The notes below the pieces were generated by a model, which was given only the letters and a program-made list of their open reading frames with translations, searched no databases and was not told the DNA's origin. This document shows positions 32,458-41,822 of a stretch of DNA of 64,000 nt, piece after piece. The stretch is from Paenibacillus sp. KS-LC4 (GTDB lineage: Bacteria > Bacillota > Bacilli > Paenibacillales > Paenibacillaceae): contig NZ_CP145905.1 in assembly GCF_036894955.1 (NCBI RefSeq), forward strand, positions 5,312,001 through 5,376,000, read 5' to 3'. Each line of letters opens with the position of its first letter. The stretch's first letter is position 1. Made by a program: the position numbers and the translations under genes.

Positions 32458-33789
32458 TTAAATCAATTCATGTATTGCAATGTCTTCGATATTCATCATA
32501 GGTCTGCCCACCGGATAGTAGGCAAACAGCGTGCCTTCCAGCTGCTCTTTGCTAATCGCATTGCGGCCATCAATGAGAATGGGGCTCGCCATGACGCGCT
32601 CCACTTCCTTGAGATTGAGCTTCGTATAGTCCTCCCATTCCGTGAGCAGACAAACAGCGTCGCATTGCTTCGCTGCATCAAGCGCGGAATCGCACCATTC
32701 AATAGCTGGGTGATTCAGCAGGGAACGGAAATTTTCGACCGCTATAGGGTCAGTTACATGTGGAATTGCGCCAAGCGCAAGCAGCGACTCAATAATTTCA
32801 ATCGCGGGCGCTTCTCTTACATCATCGGTTTCCGGCTTAAATGCGAGGCCCCAAATAGCAATGCGTCTGCCATGCATGCTGCCTAGCGCCCGTTTGAGCT
32901 TGTCGATAACGCCGTAGCGCTGATGCTGATTGACCTCTACGACCGACTTGAGCAGCTTGAAGTCATATTCGACGTTGCCCGCTATTTGAATGAGCGCCTT
33001 CGTATCCTTCGGGAAGCAGGAGCCGCCATAGCCGATGCCGGCGCACAGGAAGGAGGAGCCGATCCGGCGGTCGAGCCCCATGCCGTGGGCAACCTCCGTC
33101 ACGTCCGCCCCTACCTTTTCGCAAATGTTGGCAATTTCATTGATGAACGATATTTTCGTAGCTAGAAACGCATTGGAGGCGTATTTGATCATCTCGGCGC
33201 TGCGAATATCCGTCATAATCAGTTGGTCGGTAAACGGCCTGTGCAGGCTTGTCAGCACGTCTGCTGCACGCGTGCTCTCCGAGCCGATCACGATGCGGTC
33301 TGGATTCAACGTATCCTTGACGGCTGAGCCCTCGCGCAGAAACTCAGGAACGGAGGCGATATCGAACGGGTACTCGCTAATCGCTGCCACAATGCCGCGA
33401 ACGCGTTCGTTCGTGCCGACCGGCACTGTGCTTTTCACAACAACGACCTTATAGCCGTTGAGCGCATAGCCGATTTCACGTGCTACCAGCTCGACGAACC
33501 GCATATCTGCCTCGCCATTCGGCAGCGGCGGCGTGCCTACCGCAATAATGACAACCTCCGCCAAAGCCATCGCTTCTGTCAGATCATCGGTGAAGGAGAG
33601 GCGTCCTGCCGCTGTATTGCTATCGGCCAGCTCCTTGAGCCCCGGCTCATAAATCGGAATTTCACCGCTGCGGAGGCGCTCGATTTTGCTTGCATCCTTA
33701 TCGACGCAAATGACATGATTGCCCTTCTCCGCATAACATACGCCTGATACCAATCCTACATATCCCGTTCCTATCACTGTTACGTTCAT
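32458..33789 (-). CDS. ugd: UDP-glucose 6-dehydrogenase
   Basis: 443 residues. It oxidises UDP-glucose to UDP-glucuronate with two NAD, giving the EPS an acidic sugar. N-terminal Rossmann motif VIGTGYVGLVSG, VGTPPLPNGEADM, the KSTVPVGT strand, EFLREGSAVKD, the helix with SAEMIKYASNAFLATKISF, the catalytic Cys258 in GYGGSCFPKD, and FKPETDDVREAPA. The ATG at 33789 follows GGAGCTTG; a TTG codon directly before it is less likely. It is the last gene of the EPS cluster, 38 bp after the phosphohexomutase-like gene. Confidence 0.95.
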   Translation of the reverse strand: MNVTVIGTGYVGLVSGVCYAEKGNHVICVDKDASKIERLRSGEIPIYEPGLKELADSNTAAGRLSFTDDLTEAMALAEVVIIAVGTPPLPNGEADMRFVELVAREIGYALNGYKVVVVKSTVPVGTNERVRGIVAAISEYPFDIASVPEFLREGSAVKDTLNPDRIVIGSESTRAADVLTSLHRPFTDQLIMTDIRSAEMIKYASNAFLATKISFINEIANICEKVGADVTEVAHGMGLDRRIGSSFLCAGIGYGGSCFPKDTKALIQIAGNVEYDFKLLKSVVEVNQHQRYGVIDKLKRALGSMHGRRIAIWGLAFKPETDDVREAPAIEIIESLLALGAIPHVTDPIAVENFRSLLNHPAIEWCDSALDAAKQCDAVCLLTEWEDYTKLNLKEVERVMASPILIDGRNAISKEQLEGTLFAYYPVGRPMMNIEDIAIHELI

Positions 33790-33827
33790 CAAGCTCCAGC
33801 TCCTATCATTTCATTTGAAATATTCTA

Positions 33828-35582
33828 TTATAAAATCGTCTCCATATCGTAGAGCAGCGCCGTACGAATGGCTGCCAGCCTGCGCCTGCAGCGCACCTCG
33901 CTCCGTTCCCTCGCTCCGTAATAAAGCCGCAGCGACGTTCCTGCTCCAGTAGGCTGCAATGCGCACCAAGCTCCATCCTCAAAAACATATTTGATCACAT
34001 TTGCTCCGAGCTCCTGATTGGCGGCTTCCTTGCTGAAGTCCAGCGCCTTCACGCCGTGCTCCTCGGAATCATAAATACTGCGAATCCGCAGCGAGGAAAG
34101 CTTCTCCGGCACTTCGCCCCGCAGCTTGCGCATTACATTGCGCAGCCGCTGCGAGCCTTCAAGGCCGGGAAAGGACAGGCTGACATGATCCTCCAAATAA
34201 AAGCCATAGGCCTCATAAAGCTTGTACAGCTGATCCCATAATGTCAGGCCGCGGCTTTTATAAAAAGCCGCCATCTCTGTTGTGAGCAGCAGCGTCTGCA
34301 TGGCATCCTTATCTCTGACGAACGCCTGCGGCAGGCAGCCGCCCGTCTCATCAAAGGCGAAAAAAAACGTTCTCGCCCCGAGCTGCTCTTCTTCCGCTAT
34401 CCGAGCGGCAATATGACGGAAGCCCGGCGGCGTCTCTACGATATGAAGACCGTAGCGCCTTGCTATCGCTGAGCTAAGCTCCGTCGTTAGCAGCGACTTG
34501 TAAAACGCAGCTGGGCAAACCGGCTCATTGGCCCGCTTCTGCGTGCAAAGATATTCGAGCAGCAGACTGCCCAGCTGGTTCGCAGACAGCAGGCGGCACT
34601 CGCCGCTTTTGTCCCTTGCCATTGCGCCAAGCTGCTGCGATTCGGGATCGGTCGCCATAATTAGATCCGTCTGCTTCCGCTCGGCCAGCAGCAGCGCCTG
34701 CCTGTAACAATCGGGATTGGTAGGATCAGGCTCATCAATGGTCGGGAAAAGCGGGTCGGGCTGAAGCTGCTCCGGCACGCTCTCCACATCGCGATAGCCC
34801 ATTTGCTTCAGCAGTGCAAGCGGCGTCTGCCCCCCGCCTCCATGCAGCGGCGTATAAATGACGCGCAGCCGCGTGCGTCCAGCTCGAAAGGCAGTCGGGC
34901 GAACGATAATGTCCGCAAGCTTGCTGTGGTAAGCCTTGTCCACCTCGGTACCGATGAGTACAAGCAGCCTTTGCCGCACCGCCTCCTCCGCATCCATCAG
35001 CGGAATCGCAACCTCCTCCTCGATGCCCTCCATACGCCTTGCTACGGGCTGGTTGTATTCCGGCGTCATAACAGCGCCATCTGAGCTGAACAGCTTGACG
35101 CCGTTGTAATCATAAGGATAATGGCCGGCTGTAATCATCAGCCCGGCTGCCGCATGCAGAAAACGGACGGCGAAGGAGAGCTCCGGCGTAGGCCGAGCCT
35201 GCTCAAAAAGATAGACCTTCACGCGGTTTTTGGCCAGTACGAGCGCTGCCTGCTCCGCAAACACCCGCGATAAAATTCGACTGTCAAAAGCAATCGCAAC
35301 ACCACGCTGCTTCGCCTCCTCGCCGCCGCTGCGAATTTCCCCAGCAAGCGCAAGCGCGATGCGGCGTACCGTGTAGATATTCATCCGGTTCGTTCCTGCG
35401 CCCACCTTCTCCCGCACGCCTTCAGGCCCAAGGTGAAGATGCTTGTAGAAGCGGTCGGTCAAATCGCCAGCTCCAAGCTCCCCGAGCTCTTTTCGAAGGT
35501 AAAAGGGCAGCTCTGCTTCCCTCCAGCGCTCGTATCTCCGATCAATCGCATAATCCAGCTGCTCTGCAATAGCATTCATCAT
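33828..35582 (-). CDS. Phosphohexomutase-fold protein lacking catalytic motifs (likely pseudoenzyme)
   Basis: 584 residues, the full length of alpha-phosphoglucomutase (PgcA type), with recognisable domain landmarks (GTNRMN, ITAGHYPYDYNGVK, IYTPLHGGGG, FVRDKDAM). All four functional loops are altered. The phospho-Ser loop TASHNP is TAGHYP (Gly153 replaces Ser). The metal loop TDPDADRLG is TDPESQQLG (311-319). The sugar loop FEESxGY is FDETGGC (410-416). The phosphate loop RPSGTEPK is QPTGAGTS (543-550). It has no stops or frameshifts and sits 13 bp after manC in the EPS cluster, so it seems retained for a non-mutase role. GGAGC precedes ATGATG. Confidence 0.88.
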   Translation of the reverse strand: MMNAIAEQLDYAIDRRYERWREAELPFYLRKELGELGAGDLTDRFYKHLHLGPEGVREKVGAGTNRMNIYTVRRIALALAGEIRSGGEEAKQRGVAIAFDSRILSRVFAEQAALVLAKNRVKVYLFEQARPTPELSFAVRFLHAAAGLMITAGHYPYDYNGVKLFSSDGAVMTPEYNQPVARRMEGIEEEVAIPLMDAEEAVRQRLLVLIGTEVDKAYHSKLADIIVRPTAFRAGRTRLRVIYTPLHGGGGQTPLALLKQMGYRDVESVPEQLQPDPLFPTIDEPDPTNPDCYRQALLLAERKQTDLIMATDPESQQLGAMARDKSGECRLLSANQLGSLLLEYLCTQKRANEPVCPAAFYKSLLTTELSSAIARRYGLHIVETPPGFRHIAARIAEEEQLGARTFFFAFDETGGCLPQAFVRDKDAMQTLLLTTEMAAFYKSRGLTLWDQLYKLYEAYGFYLEDHVSLSFPGLEGSQRLRNVMRKLRGEVPEKLSSLRIRSIYDSEEHGVKALDFSKEAANQELGANVIKYVFEDGAWCALQPTGAGTSLRLYYGARERSEVRCRRRLAAIRTALLYDMETIL

Positions 35583-35595
35583 CCTATTAGCTCCT

Positions 35596-37029
35596 TCAAA
35601 TCATGCAATATTGCATAATGTCATTCCAGTCCGCTTCCAGCCTAACGCTCTCCTCTTCTACAAGCTGCGTTCCTCTCATCACCTCAATCATTTCCATTGG
35701 CGTCTTCGCAAGCAGGCAGTGTCTGCTGCCCAGAGGGATATTAATAATGTCGCCGGCCTTTACAGTTCTCAGCTCGTCATCGAGCATCATTTCGCCTTCA
35801 CCGGACAAAATCGTCCATACCTCGCAGCGATTGTTATGATAGTGATAGCTGAAGTTTTTCCCTCTATCGACACAGACACGCTTCGTCATAACCTCGCTGC
35901 CGTCTGGATATTTCAAATAATCGAGCACGATATAGTAGCCCCATCTGCGTTCCTCGTACATCGGGCGCTTGTCGCGATTTTTCAGCACCTCTTTAATACG
36001 CGGACTGGATGCCTTGTCGGACACCAGAATGCCGTCAGGGCTTGCAGCGACGATGGCATTTTTGATGCCAAGAATCGTAATTGGAATACCCAGCTCGTTA
36101 ATGACATGCGTATCCGTTGCAAGCTCAGTTGTTATATGCTCGCCAAGCTCCGACGTTCCCATCTCCTCCGTCAGCGTATTCCAGGTGCCAAGGTCCTTCC
36201 AGCAGCCGTCAAAAGGAAGCACGGCAACCTGCTTCGCCCGCTCCACGACCTCGTAATCGAAGCTTGTCTTCACCAGCGTGCTGTATTGTTTGACGAGCTC
36301 ATCGTATTGAATAGGAATCCGCTTCTCGATCAGCAGATTAATCAAATAGCCGAGCTTAAAGGCGAACACGCCGCAGTTCCATAGCGCTCCGCGCTGCATC
36401 AGCTCGGATGCTTCCTCCTCGCGCGGCTTTTCAGTGAAATGACGGACAAGCCGGTACGTGCGGGCGTTGCCTGCTTCTGCGCCCGACCCTTCCGCCTCCA
36501 TAATGTCGCCTGCCGCATTAATAATTAGCTTGGGCTCGCCTGCCTCCGGCACGATGTAGCCGTATTTCTCCGATGGGAAGGTCGGCTTGACGCCCATTAG
36601 TGCCATATCGCAGCCAGAATCGTGAATGACCTGCTCCAGCTCGGTTATTTTTTGGAAGAAGGCATTCTCCACATAGGGATCAACCGGAAGAATAGTTACG
36701 ACTTCATCCAAGCTGACTCCGGCAGCGGAGTACAAATAAACCGCCGATAAAGCGATAGCCGGGAACGTGTCCCGCCGCTCCGGCTCCATAATAAGCGGCA
36801 CTGCCAAGCCGGCATGCACGCGAATCATTTCCTCCTGCGCCTTGCCGGCGGCGATATAGGATGAGCGCTGCAGCCCCGTCTCGCCAAGCTGGCGCCACAC
36901 CCGCTCGACCATTGATTCCTTTAGCCCGCCGGGTCCATTCAAAATTCGCAAAAACTGCTTCGACCTCGCATCATTTGACAGCGGCCACAGACGTTTACCT
37001 GAACCGCCGGATAGAAGAATCAGCTTCAT
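35596..37029 (-). CDS. manC: Mannose-1-phosphate guanylyltransferase / mannose-6-phosphate isomerase (fused)
   Basis: 477 residues. The N-terminal nucleotidyltransferase (LSGGSGKRLWPLSNDARSKQ, MEPERRDTFPAI, LPVDPYVE, FTEKP, WNCGVFAF) makes GDP-mannose. The C-terminal cupin (about 365-470) carries the metal-binding block SYHYHNNRCEVWTILSGEGE of type II phosphomannose isomerases. Together they supply GDP-mannose from fructose-6-phosphate, except for the mutase step. The ATG at 37029 follows AAAGGAGGAG; upstream in-frame codons lack a site. The adjacent mutase-like gene appears inactive, so the phosphomannomutase must be encoded elsewhere (inference). Confidence 0.93.
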   Translation of the reverse strand: MKLILLSGGSGKRLWPLSNDARSKQFLRILNGPGGLKESMVERVWRQLGETGLQRSSYIAAGKAQEEMIRVHAGLAVPLIMEPERRDTFPAIALSAVYLYSAAGVSLDEVVTILPVDPYVENAFFQKITELEQVIHDSGCDMALMGVKPTFPSEKYGYIVPEAGEPKLIINAAGDIMEAEGSGAEAGNARTYRLVRHFTEKPREEEASELMQRGALWNCGVFAFKLGYLINLLIEKRIPIQYDELVKQYSTLVKTSFDYEVVERAKQVAVLPFDGCWKDLGTWNTLTEEMGTSELGEHITTELATDTHVINELGIPITILGIKNAIVAASPDGILVSDKASSPRIKEVLKNRDKRPMYEERRWGYYIVLDYLKYPDGSEVMTKRVCVDRGKNFSYHYHNNRCEVWTILSGEGEMMLDDELRTVKAGDIINIPLGSRHCLLAKTPMEMIEVMRGTQLVEEESVRLEADWNDIMQYCMI

Positions 37030-37060
37030 TGGTTTTGCTCCTCCTTTTGCAATTGAAACT

Positions 37061-37220
37061 ATGGTGAAAGAGATGCTGCGTTGCATGAAAAGCTTGGCTT
37101 CCAATCGCCATTACCCTTGGATTTCTTTGAATCGCCTAATTAGGCGGAAATTCAAGGGTAAAAGCGAGCGCTACCGCTTCGCAAGGGCTAGCTTTTCATT
37201 CCACTATGCTTTTTCACCAT
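37061..37220. repeat. Long nested-hairpin repeat, copy 1
   Basis: A 160-bp near-palindrome. The outer arms are ATGGTGAAA/TTTCACCAT, the middle arms ATGAAAAGCT (37085) / AGCTTTTCAT (37190), the inner arms TTACCCTTGGATTTC (37111) / GAAATTCAAGGGTAA (37147), and the tip CGCCTAATTAGGCG (37133-37146). The reverse complement of copy 2 (49290-49450) shares the intervening sequence GCTTGGCTTCC-ATCGCCATTACCCTTG, while its stems carry compensating changes. It fills most of the gap between the GT2 gene and manC. Confidence 0.75.
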
Positions 37221-37254
37221 GCTTCAAAATGCTTCAATAATAGCGGCACTAGCT

Positions 37255-38244
37255 TTACGCTGCTTTCTCTACCTTTTTCTTCACCTGCCGCAGCAAGAGC
37301 AGCATCGACAGCATCGCTTTTTTGCCGCCCTCGAAACGGGTCAGCACAGCCAGCAGCCCCGATAACACGCTGCCTCTTGCCGTCCAATTTTGCTCCAGAC
37401 TGAGCTGCACGAGCCGCTTCGCCTTATCCATGTCCCGCTCATTTACAATGGCGGAAACGCCGAGATTGAACAGCTTGAGCGCGAGGCGCTTCGATCTTTT
37501 CAGGAAAAATAGGGCATGCACGCCGTAGCGGTCAATCAGGTCGCGCCCTTCGCGAATCCGAAGCTCGGCGCACTGCCTGCCGAGCTCGGCAAGATATTGC
37601 TGCACCATCATTTTCTCAACGGAGCCGCTTACGCCGTCAGGCAATGTGTATCTGCGATACAGCAGCTTCTGGACGAGCGCAAACTCCGTGACGAGCCCCA
37701 TCCGCAGCCATAAATCGTAATCCTGCGTGAACTTGAACAGCTCGCGGTAGCCGCCCGCCTGCTCGTAAGCCTCACGGCGGAACGCAACCTCGCCGTGGGT
37801 GTAGAAGTTATTTTGCAGCAGCTGCTCCATGCCCCTGACTCCCGGCTTATACTTGTTATAAATCGTCGTTGTGTTCGTCACCTTGTTGACGTTCTCGACA
37901 ATACAGCCAACGACGCCTACCTCCGGCCTGCTTTGCAGCACCTTTACCTGCTCCTCTATACGCTCCGGGAACGAAATATCGCCAGAGCCGTGAATGGCTA
38001 CGACTTCACCCTTGCTCTGCTTCACCGCTTCGATGACCGAACGGGTGAAGCCGCGATTGCTGTGGCTGATCAGCCGAATGCGCGGATCTCGGAAAGCTTC
38101 CAGCGCCTGCAACGTACCGTCCGTCGAGCCGTCATCAACCAAAATAATTTCCGTATTCGCATACGTCTGGTCAAGCAGGCTTTGAATCGACTCCGCCACT
38201 TGATTGACCCGGTTGTAATACACCGTGATAATTGATACCAGCAT
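37255..38244 (-). CDS. Family 2 glycosyltransferase
   Basis: 329 residues. The GT-A fold N-domain begins VSIITVYYNR, with ILVDDGSTDGT, SNRGFTRSVIEA and the metal-loop region IHGSGDISFPERIE, where the usual DxD is GSGD. The catalytic-region FTQDYDLWLRMG is present. It should transfer a sugar from a nucleotide donor to the lipid-linked EPS unit at the cytoplasmic face. It has no membrane helix but a basic amphipathic C-terminus (LLLLRQVKKKVEK) that could bind membrane. GGAG lies upstream of the ATG. It is 27 bp downstream of the flippase gene; linkage specificity is unknown. Confidence 0.88.
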   Translation of the reverse strand: MLVSIITVYYNRVNQVAESIQSLLDQTYANTEIILVDDGSTDGTLQALEAFRDPRIRLISHSNRGFTRSVIEAVKQSKGEVVAIHGSGDISFPERIEEQVKVLQSRPEVGVVGCIVENVNKVTNTTTIYNKYKPGVRGMEQLLQNNFYTHGEVAFRREAYEQAGGYRELFKFTQDYDLWLRMGLVTEFALVQKLLYRRYTLPDGVSGSVEKMMVQQYLAELGRQCAELRIREGRDLIDRYGVHALFFLKRSKRLALKLFNLGVSAIVNERDMDKAKRLVQLSLEQNWTARGSVLSGLLAVLTRFEGGKKAMLSMLLLLRQVKKKVEKAA

Positions 38245-38271
38245 GTCCTCAGCTCCGTTATCCTTGGCCCT

Positions 38272-39579
38272 TTAGCGGCTTCGCAGCTTCATGAAACGAA
38301 CGCCGATAGAGCCGATTTTACTTTTGATTTGCGCCCAGTCCTCTTTGTTTAAAATCAATAGCCTGAACAAGCTAAGCGATTCACGCCTTGCATATAAAAT
38401 AATAAAAGCGACGCCCGCATACATGTAGCTAATGCTGGAGGAAATCGACGCCCCAACCGCCCCGTATTGGGGAACGAGAAGGAAATTAAGCAAGACGTTC
38501 ATAATGAGCGCAATAACCGATACCCGCAGTGAGAACAGCGGCGCGCCTCTGCCCGACAGGTCGGAATGAATCAGCTTGAACAGCACCATGGCGATGATGC
38601 CCGGCAGCAAGTAGCGAATAACCTGCCCCGATTCGGCAAAATCAGCGCCATACAGCAGGCGGATAAACAACGGCGACATGAACCAGAAGAAGACGCCGAA
38701 CACGAGAAGCATAGGCATAATGACGCGTATCAGCTTCGCCGTCCGTTCGACCGCCGCCTGACTGCTGCTTGAGCTTGCACTGCGTGAAAATAAAATGAGC
38801 CCAATAGCGGCTGGAAGCTGCCAGATGAGCTCGGCGAGATTTGTGCCAACAGAATAGATGCCGACCTCGATGACATTCGTGAATCGCTCCAAAATAATGA
38901 CGTCCACCCGATAGTTAAGCTGAATGATGAACAGCGCAAGCGCAAAGGAGAAGCCCTGCCGCATCATCTGCTGCGGAATGGGGTGAATATATTTGAGCTT
39001 GAATTTCACTTCGCCAAGCAGCAGCTTCATGGAGTAGCCTAACGTGAACGCCGCCATCAGCAGCTGCGTCAGCGCTGCTCCGAGTACCCCCATGCCAAGC
39101 GCCCAGACGAGTGTGAGCAAAATGATGAAATTAAGCGCCGTCTTCATAATTTCGACCTTATTAATGCTGCCAATATTGCCTTTGCCCTGCATAATGCCGC
39201 GTAAATATTGAATCGCAAGATTAACGGGCACCGTCAGCGTACAAATGGCCAGCAGCTCCCAGCTGTACTCTCCTCCATACTGGAGCAGCAAAATGCCCAT
39301 GACGACAGCCACACTGAGGGAGGAGGAAATGAACCACATAAATAATAAGGTCGATACAATATCGTTATAGTTAAATAATTTTTTACCGATGAGATAGGCA
39401 GCCGCCTGCCGAATGCCAAGATCGGCGATTGTCACAACGAGCGCAGGGATGACGAGTATCGCCGTTATCATCCCTTTGCCTTCGGGCCCCAGCAGCCTGG
39501 CTGTCAGTACCGAAACGATAAAAGCTCCGAATAATACAAGCAGCCGGGTGCCAATCGTCGTTAAAATCTGGAACAGCAT
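38272..39579 (-). CDS. Polysaccharide flippase (Wzx-type, MOP superfamily)
   Basis: 435 residues with about 12 hydrophobic segments, matching oligosaccharide flippases that move undecaprenyl-linked repeat units across the membrane. The N-terminus shows the family's FGAFIVSVLTARLLGPEGKG and FLRGIMQGKG-like loop (YLRGIMQGKG). It begins one base after the murA stop codon, with AAGGTGA 9 bases before its ATG inside the murA end, so it is translationally coupled. With the O-antigen ligase/polymerase-like gene at 44441 it indicates Wzx/Wzy-dependent EPS assembly. Confidence 0.9.
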   Translation of the reverse strand: MLFQILTTIGTRLLVLFGAFIVSVLTARLLGPEGKGMITAILVIPALVVTIADLGIRQAAAYLIGKKLFNYNDIVSTLLFMWFISSSLSVAVVMGILLLQYGGEYSWELLAICTLTVPVNLAIQYLRGIMQGKGNIGSINKVEIMKTALNFIILLTLVWALGMGVLGAALTQLLMAAFTLGYSMKLLLGEVKFKLKYIHPIPQQMMRQGFSFALALFIIQLNYRVDVIILERFTNVIEVGIYSVGTNLAELIWQLPAAIGLILFSRSASSSSSQAAVERTAKLIRVIMPMLLVFGVFFWFMSPLFIRLLYGADFAESGQVIRYLLPGIIAMVLFKLIHSDLSGRGAPLFSLRVSVIALIMNVLLNFLLVPQYGAVGASISSSISYMYAGVAFIILYARRESLSLFRLLILNKEDWAQIKSKIGSIGVRFMKLRSR

Positions 39580-39580
39580 G

Positions 39581-40918
39581 CTAGTGATTCACCTTCATAA
39601 TTTGCGCGCCCAGCGCTGTGAAAATTTCAGTGAAGTTGCCGTAGCCTCGCTCCAGCTGGTACAAATTCGTAATTCGGCTTGTCCCAACAGCCGCCAGTGC
39701 AGCAACCGCGACCGCTGCTCCGCCGCGAATATCGGTCGCAACCAGATCGGTGCCGTACAGCTCGTCAACACCGTGAATGACCGCCGTCTGTCCCGCCGCC
39801 CCATTGACGCAAAGAAAACCGCCATCCTTCACCTCGATGTTCGCGCCCAGCTTGTTCAGCTCGTAGCAGTAGGAGAAGCGTCCATCGAGAATCGTCTCCC
39901 TCATCTCGCTCGTTCCGCTGGCATTCATCATTAATACGGTATGCAGAGGCTGAATATCAGTATGGAAGCCCGGATAAGCCGCTGTCGTGACATTCACGGC
40001 TTCCAGCGGACGATTCCACTCCACATAAATGCCGTTGTCGATCTCTTCTATTTTCAGGCCCGCCTGCCGCCATACGGCTACTTCGGATTGTAAAATGCGG
40101 GTCGTTGCATTGCGAATTGTAGCTGAGCCTTTCGTTGCACCGACCGCTGAAATAATCGTTGAGGCGATTATGCGGTCGCTCATCACCGTAAAGTCTGCGC
40201 GATGCAGCCGCTCTACGCCTGTAATTTGCAGGCTGTTAGATGACAGCCATTCGACATTCGCCCCCATATCATTCAGCAGCTTGATGACGTCCAGCACCTC
40301 GGGATTGCGAGCAGCATTATGCAGCTCAACAACCGCTTGCGAACGAACGGACGCAAACAGAACGTTCAACGTCCCGCCAAAGGTTGGATAGGGGAACGTA
40401 ATAACTGTCCGCTCCTTCGGCTGGCTTTCGCGCAAGTGAAGCCCTAGCTCGCTCTCCTCCATCGCGAAGCCAAGCTCTTGCAGTGCGCTGACGTGCATGT
40501 CATGCTTACGGCTGCCAATATTGCAGCCGCCCGGCAGCGGCAGGAACAGCGAGCTGCGCCAGTGTGCCGCAGCTCCGAGCAGCAGCAGGGAGTGGCGAAT
40601 TTTCCCCGCCAGCTCAGCATTCAGCGTGCCTCCCATCCATGCGCTGCCCTTGCAGTGAAGCTCGTCGCCTCGGATCTCGACGTTCGCACCGGAATCGTTC
40701 AGCAGCTTGATCAGCTTGGCTACGTCATTTAGCTCAAGCGGCACATTATGCAGCACGACCTCCTCATCGGAGAGGCAGGCGGCCACAATAGCGGGCAGCG
40801 CCGAGTTTTTGGCACCGGGAAGCGACACCTCACCTGATAGGGGATAACCTCCCTCGATTAATAAATAAGGCTCCGAAATCCTTTTTGTGCCGAGCGCTCT
40901 TGAATGAGCTTGTACCAT
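39581..40918 (-). CDS. murA: UDP-N-acetylglucosamine 1-carboxyvinyltransferase (MurA) paralog in EPS cluster
   Basis: 445 residues, EPSP-synthase fold. MurA transfers enolpyruvate from PEP to UDP-GlcNAc, the first step to UDP-MurNAc. Catalytic residues look intact: Lys37 in LPGAKNSALP, loop Cys132 in LPGGCNIGSR, the Asp in YPGFHTDIQ, and the Arg in DIRGGAA. The usual GARP after the Cys is GSRK, a departure from housekeeping MurA. It lies between murB and a flippase inside a polysaccharide cluster, not a cell-division cluster. GGGAGAGG precedes the ATG by 6 bases. The Cys suggests fosfomycin sensitivity (family knowledge). Confidence 0.93.
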   Translation of the reverse strand: MVQAHSRALGTKRISEPYLLIEGGYPLSGEVSLPGAKNSALPAIVAACLSDEEVVLHNVPLELNDVAKLIKLLNDSGANVEIRGDELHCKGSAWMGGTLNAELAGKIRHSLLLLGAAAHWRSSLFLPLPGGCNIGSRKHDMHVSALQELGFAMEESELGLHLRESQPKERTVITFPYPTFGGTLNVLFASVRSQAVVELHNAARNPEVLDVIKLLNDMGANVEWLSSNSLQITGVERLHRADFTVMSDRIIASTIISAVGATKGSATIRNATTRILQSEVAVWRQAGLKIEEIDNGIYVEWNRPLEAVNVTTAAYPGFHTDIQPLHTVLMMNASGTSEMRETILDGRFSYCYELNKLGANIEVKDGGFLCVNGAAGQTAVIHGVDELYGTDLVATDIRGGAAVAVAALAAVGTSRITNLYQLERGYGNFTEIFTALGAQIMKVNH

Positions 40919-40946
40919 ACGCTTCCTCTCCCTTTTGTTTTTTTAT

Positions 40947-41822
40947 TTATACGAACAGCACTTCCGGCTCCATTTGGATGCCGAGCTGCTTGGCTACTGT
41001 CGTCTGCATCAGCTCAATGAGCCGCTTGACGTCACTTGCTGTTGCACCGCCTTGATTTATAATCCAGTTCGCGTGCACTGTACTAATCTGCGCCCCGCCA
41101 ATAACAAAGCCTTTAAGCCCAACCTCTTCAATTAGTTTGCCGGGATGCGGGCCTTCGGGCGGGCTTTTGAAGGTGCTGCCCACCGTTTTAACATTAATGG
41201 GGAACTTGCCCTTGCGGATATCTGCCGCACGCTTCGTCGCTTCCATCACCTGTGCTGGAGCAGTTGCGGGTTCAGCACGGAATCGCGCGCTCACAATAAT
41301 GTGGCGACGATCCAGAAACCAGCTCCGGCGGAAGGAAAACTGCAGCTCCTCGGCGCTGCTCGTCATCACCTCGCCCGTGTCGCTGACATGCGTGACGCTG
41401 CTGACAACATCGCCGATTTCCTTGCCGAGGCAGCCAGCGTTCATGACGAGCCCGCCGCCTACACTGCCGGGGATGCCAGCCATAAAATCAAACCCAGCGA
41501 TGCCTTCGTTCGCCATGGAATACGCAAGCCTTGGCAGCGCTACTCCCGCTTCGGCATATAGCTCGCCATCCTGAAGGCCGTATTCCTTCAAGCCTTTGCC
41601 GACATGCATGACGACGCCATCAAAGCCCTCGTCGCCTGCAAGCACATTCGAGCCATTGCCGATAATGAGCAGCTTCCAGCCCAAACGCTCACAGATCGCC
41701 GTTACAAAACGAATGTCCTCCACGCTTTTCGGAACGACGTAATAACGGCAAGGGCCGCCGACGCTCATCGTCGTAATGCGGCTCAGCGGAACATTCGCTT
41801 CGTGCACAATATGTTCGAACAA
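40947..41822 (-). CDS. murB: UDP-N-acetylenolpyruvoylglucosamine reductase (MurB) paralog in EPS cluster
   Basis: About 291 residues, FAD-dependent. It reduces the MurA product to UDP-MurNAc with NADPH. FAD-binding IIGNGSNVL, GIPGSVGGGLVMNAG, the proton-donor Ser in VGSTFKSP and a C-terminal EPEVLFV are visible; the usual YRxS motif is FRRS. The start is uncertain. A TTG at 41822 has GGAG 8 bases upstream and gives the normal N-terminus; a GTG at 41831 or an ATG at 41918 (extra ~30 residues, no ribosome site) are alternatives. It is 28 bp upstream of murA on the same transcript. Confidence 0.92.
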   Translation of the reverse strand: MFEHIVHEANVPLSRITTMSVGGPCRYYVVPKSVEDIRFVTAICERLGWKLLIIGNGSNVLAGDEGFDGVVMHVGKGLKEYGLQDGELYAEAGVALPRLAYSMANEGIAGFDFMAGIPGSVGGGLVMNAGCLGKEIGDVVSSVTHVSDTGEVMTSSAEELQFSFRRSWFLDRRHIIVSARFRAEPATAPAQVMEATKRAADIRKGKFPINVKTVGSTFKSPPEGPHPGKLIEEVGLKGFVIGGAQISTVHANWIINQGGATASDVKRLIELMQTTVAKQLGIQMEPEVLFV

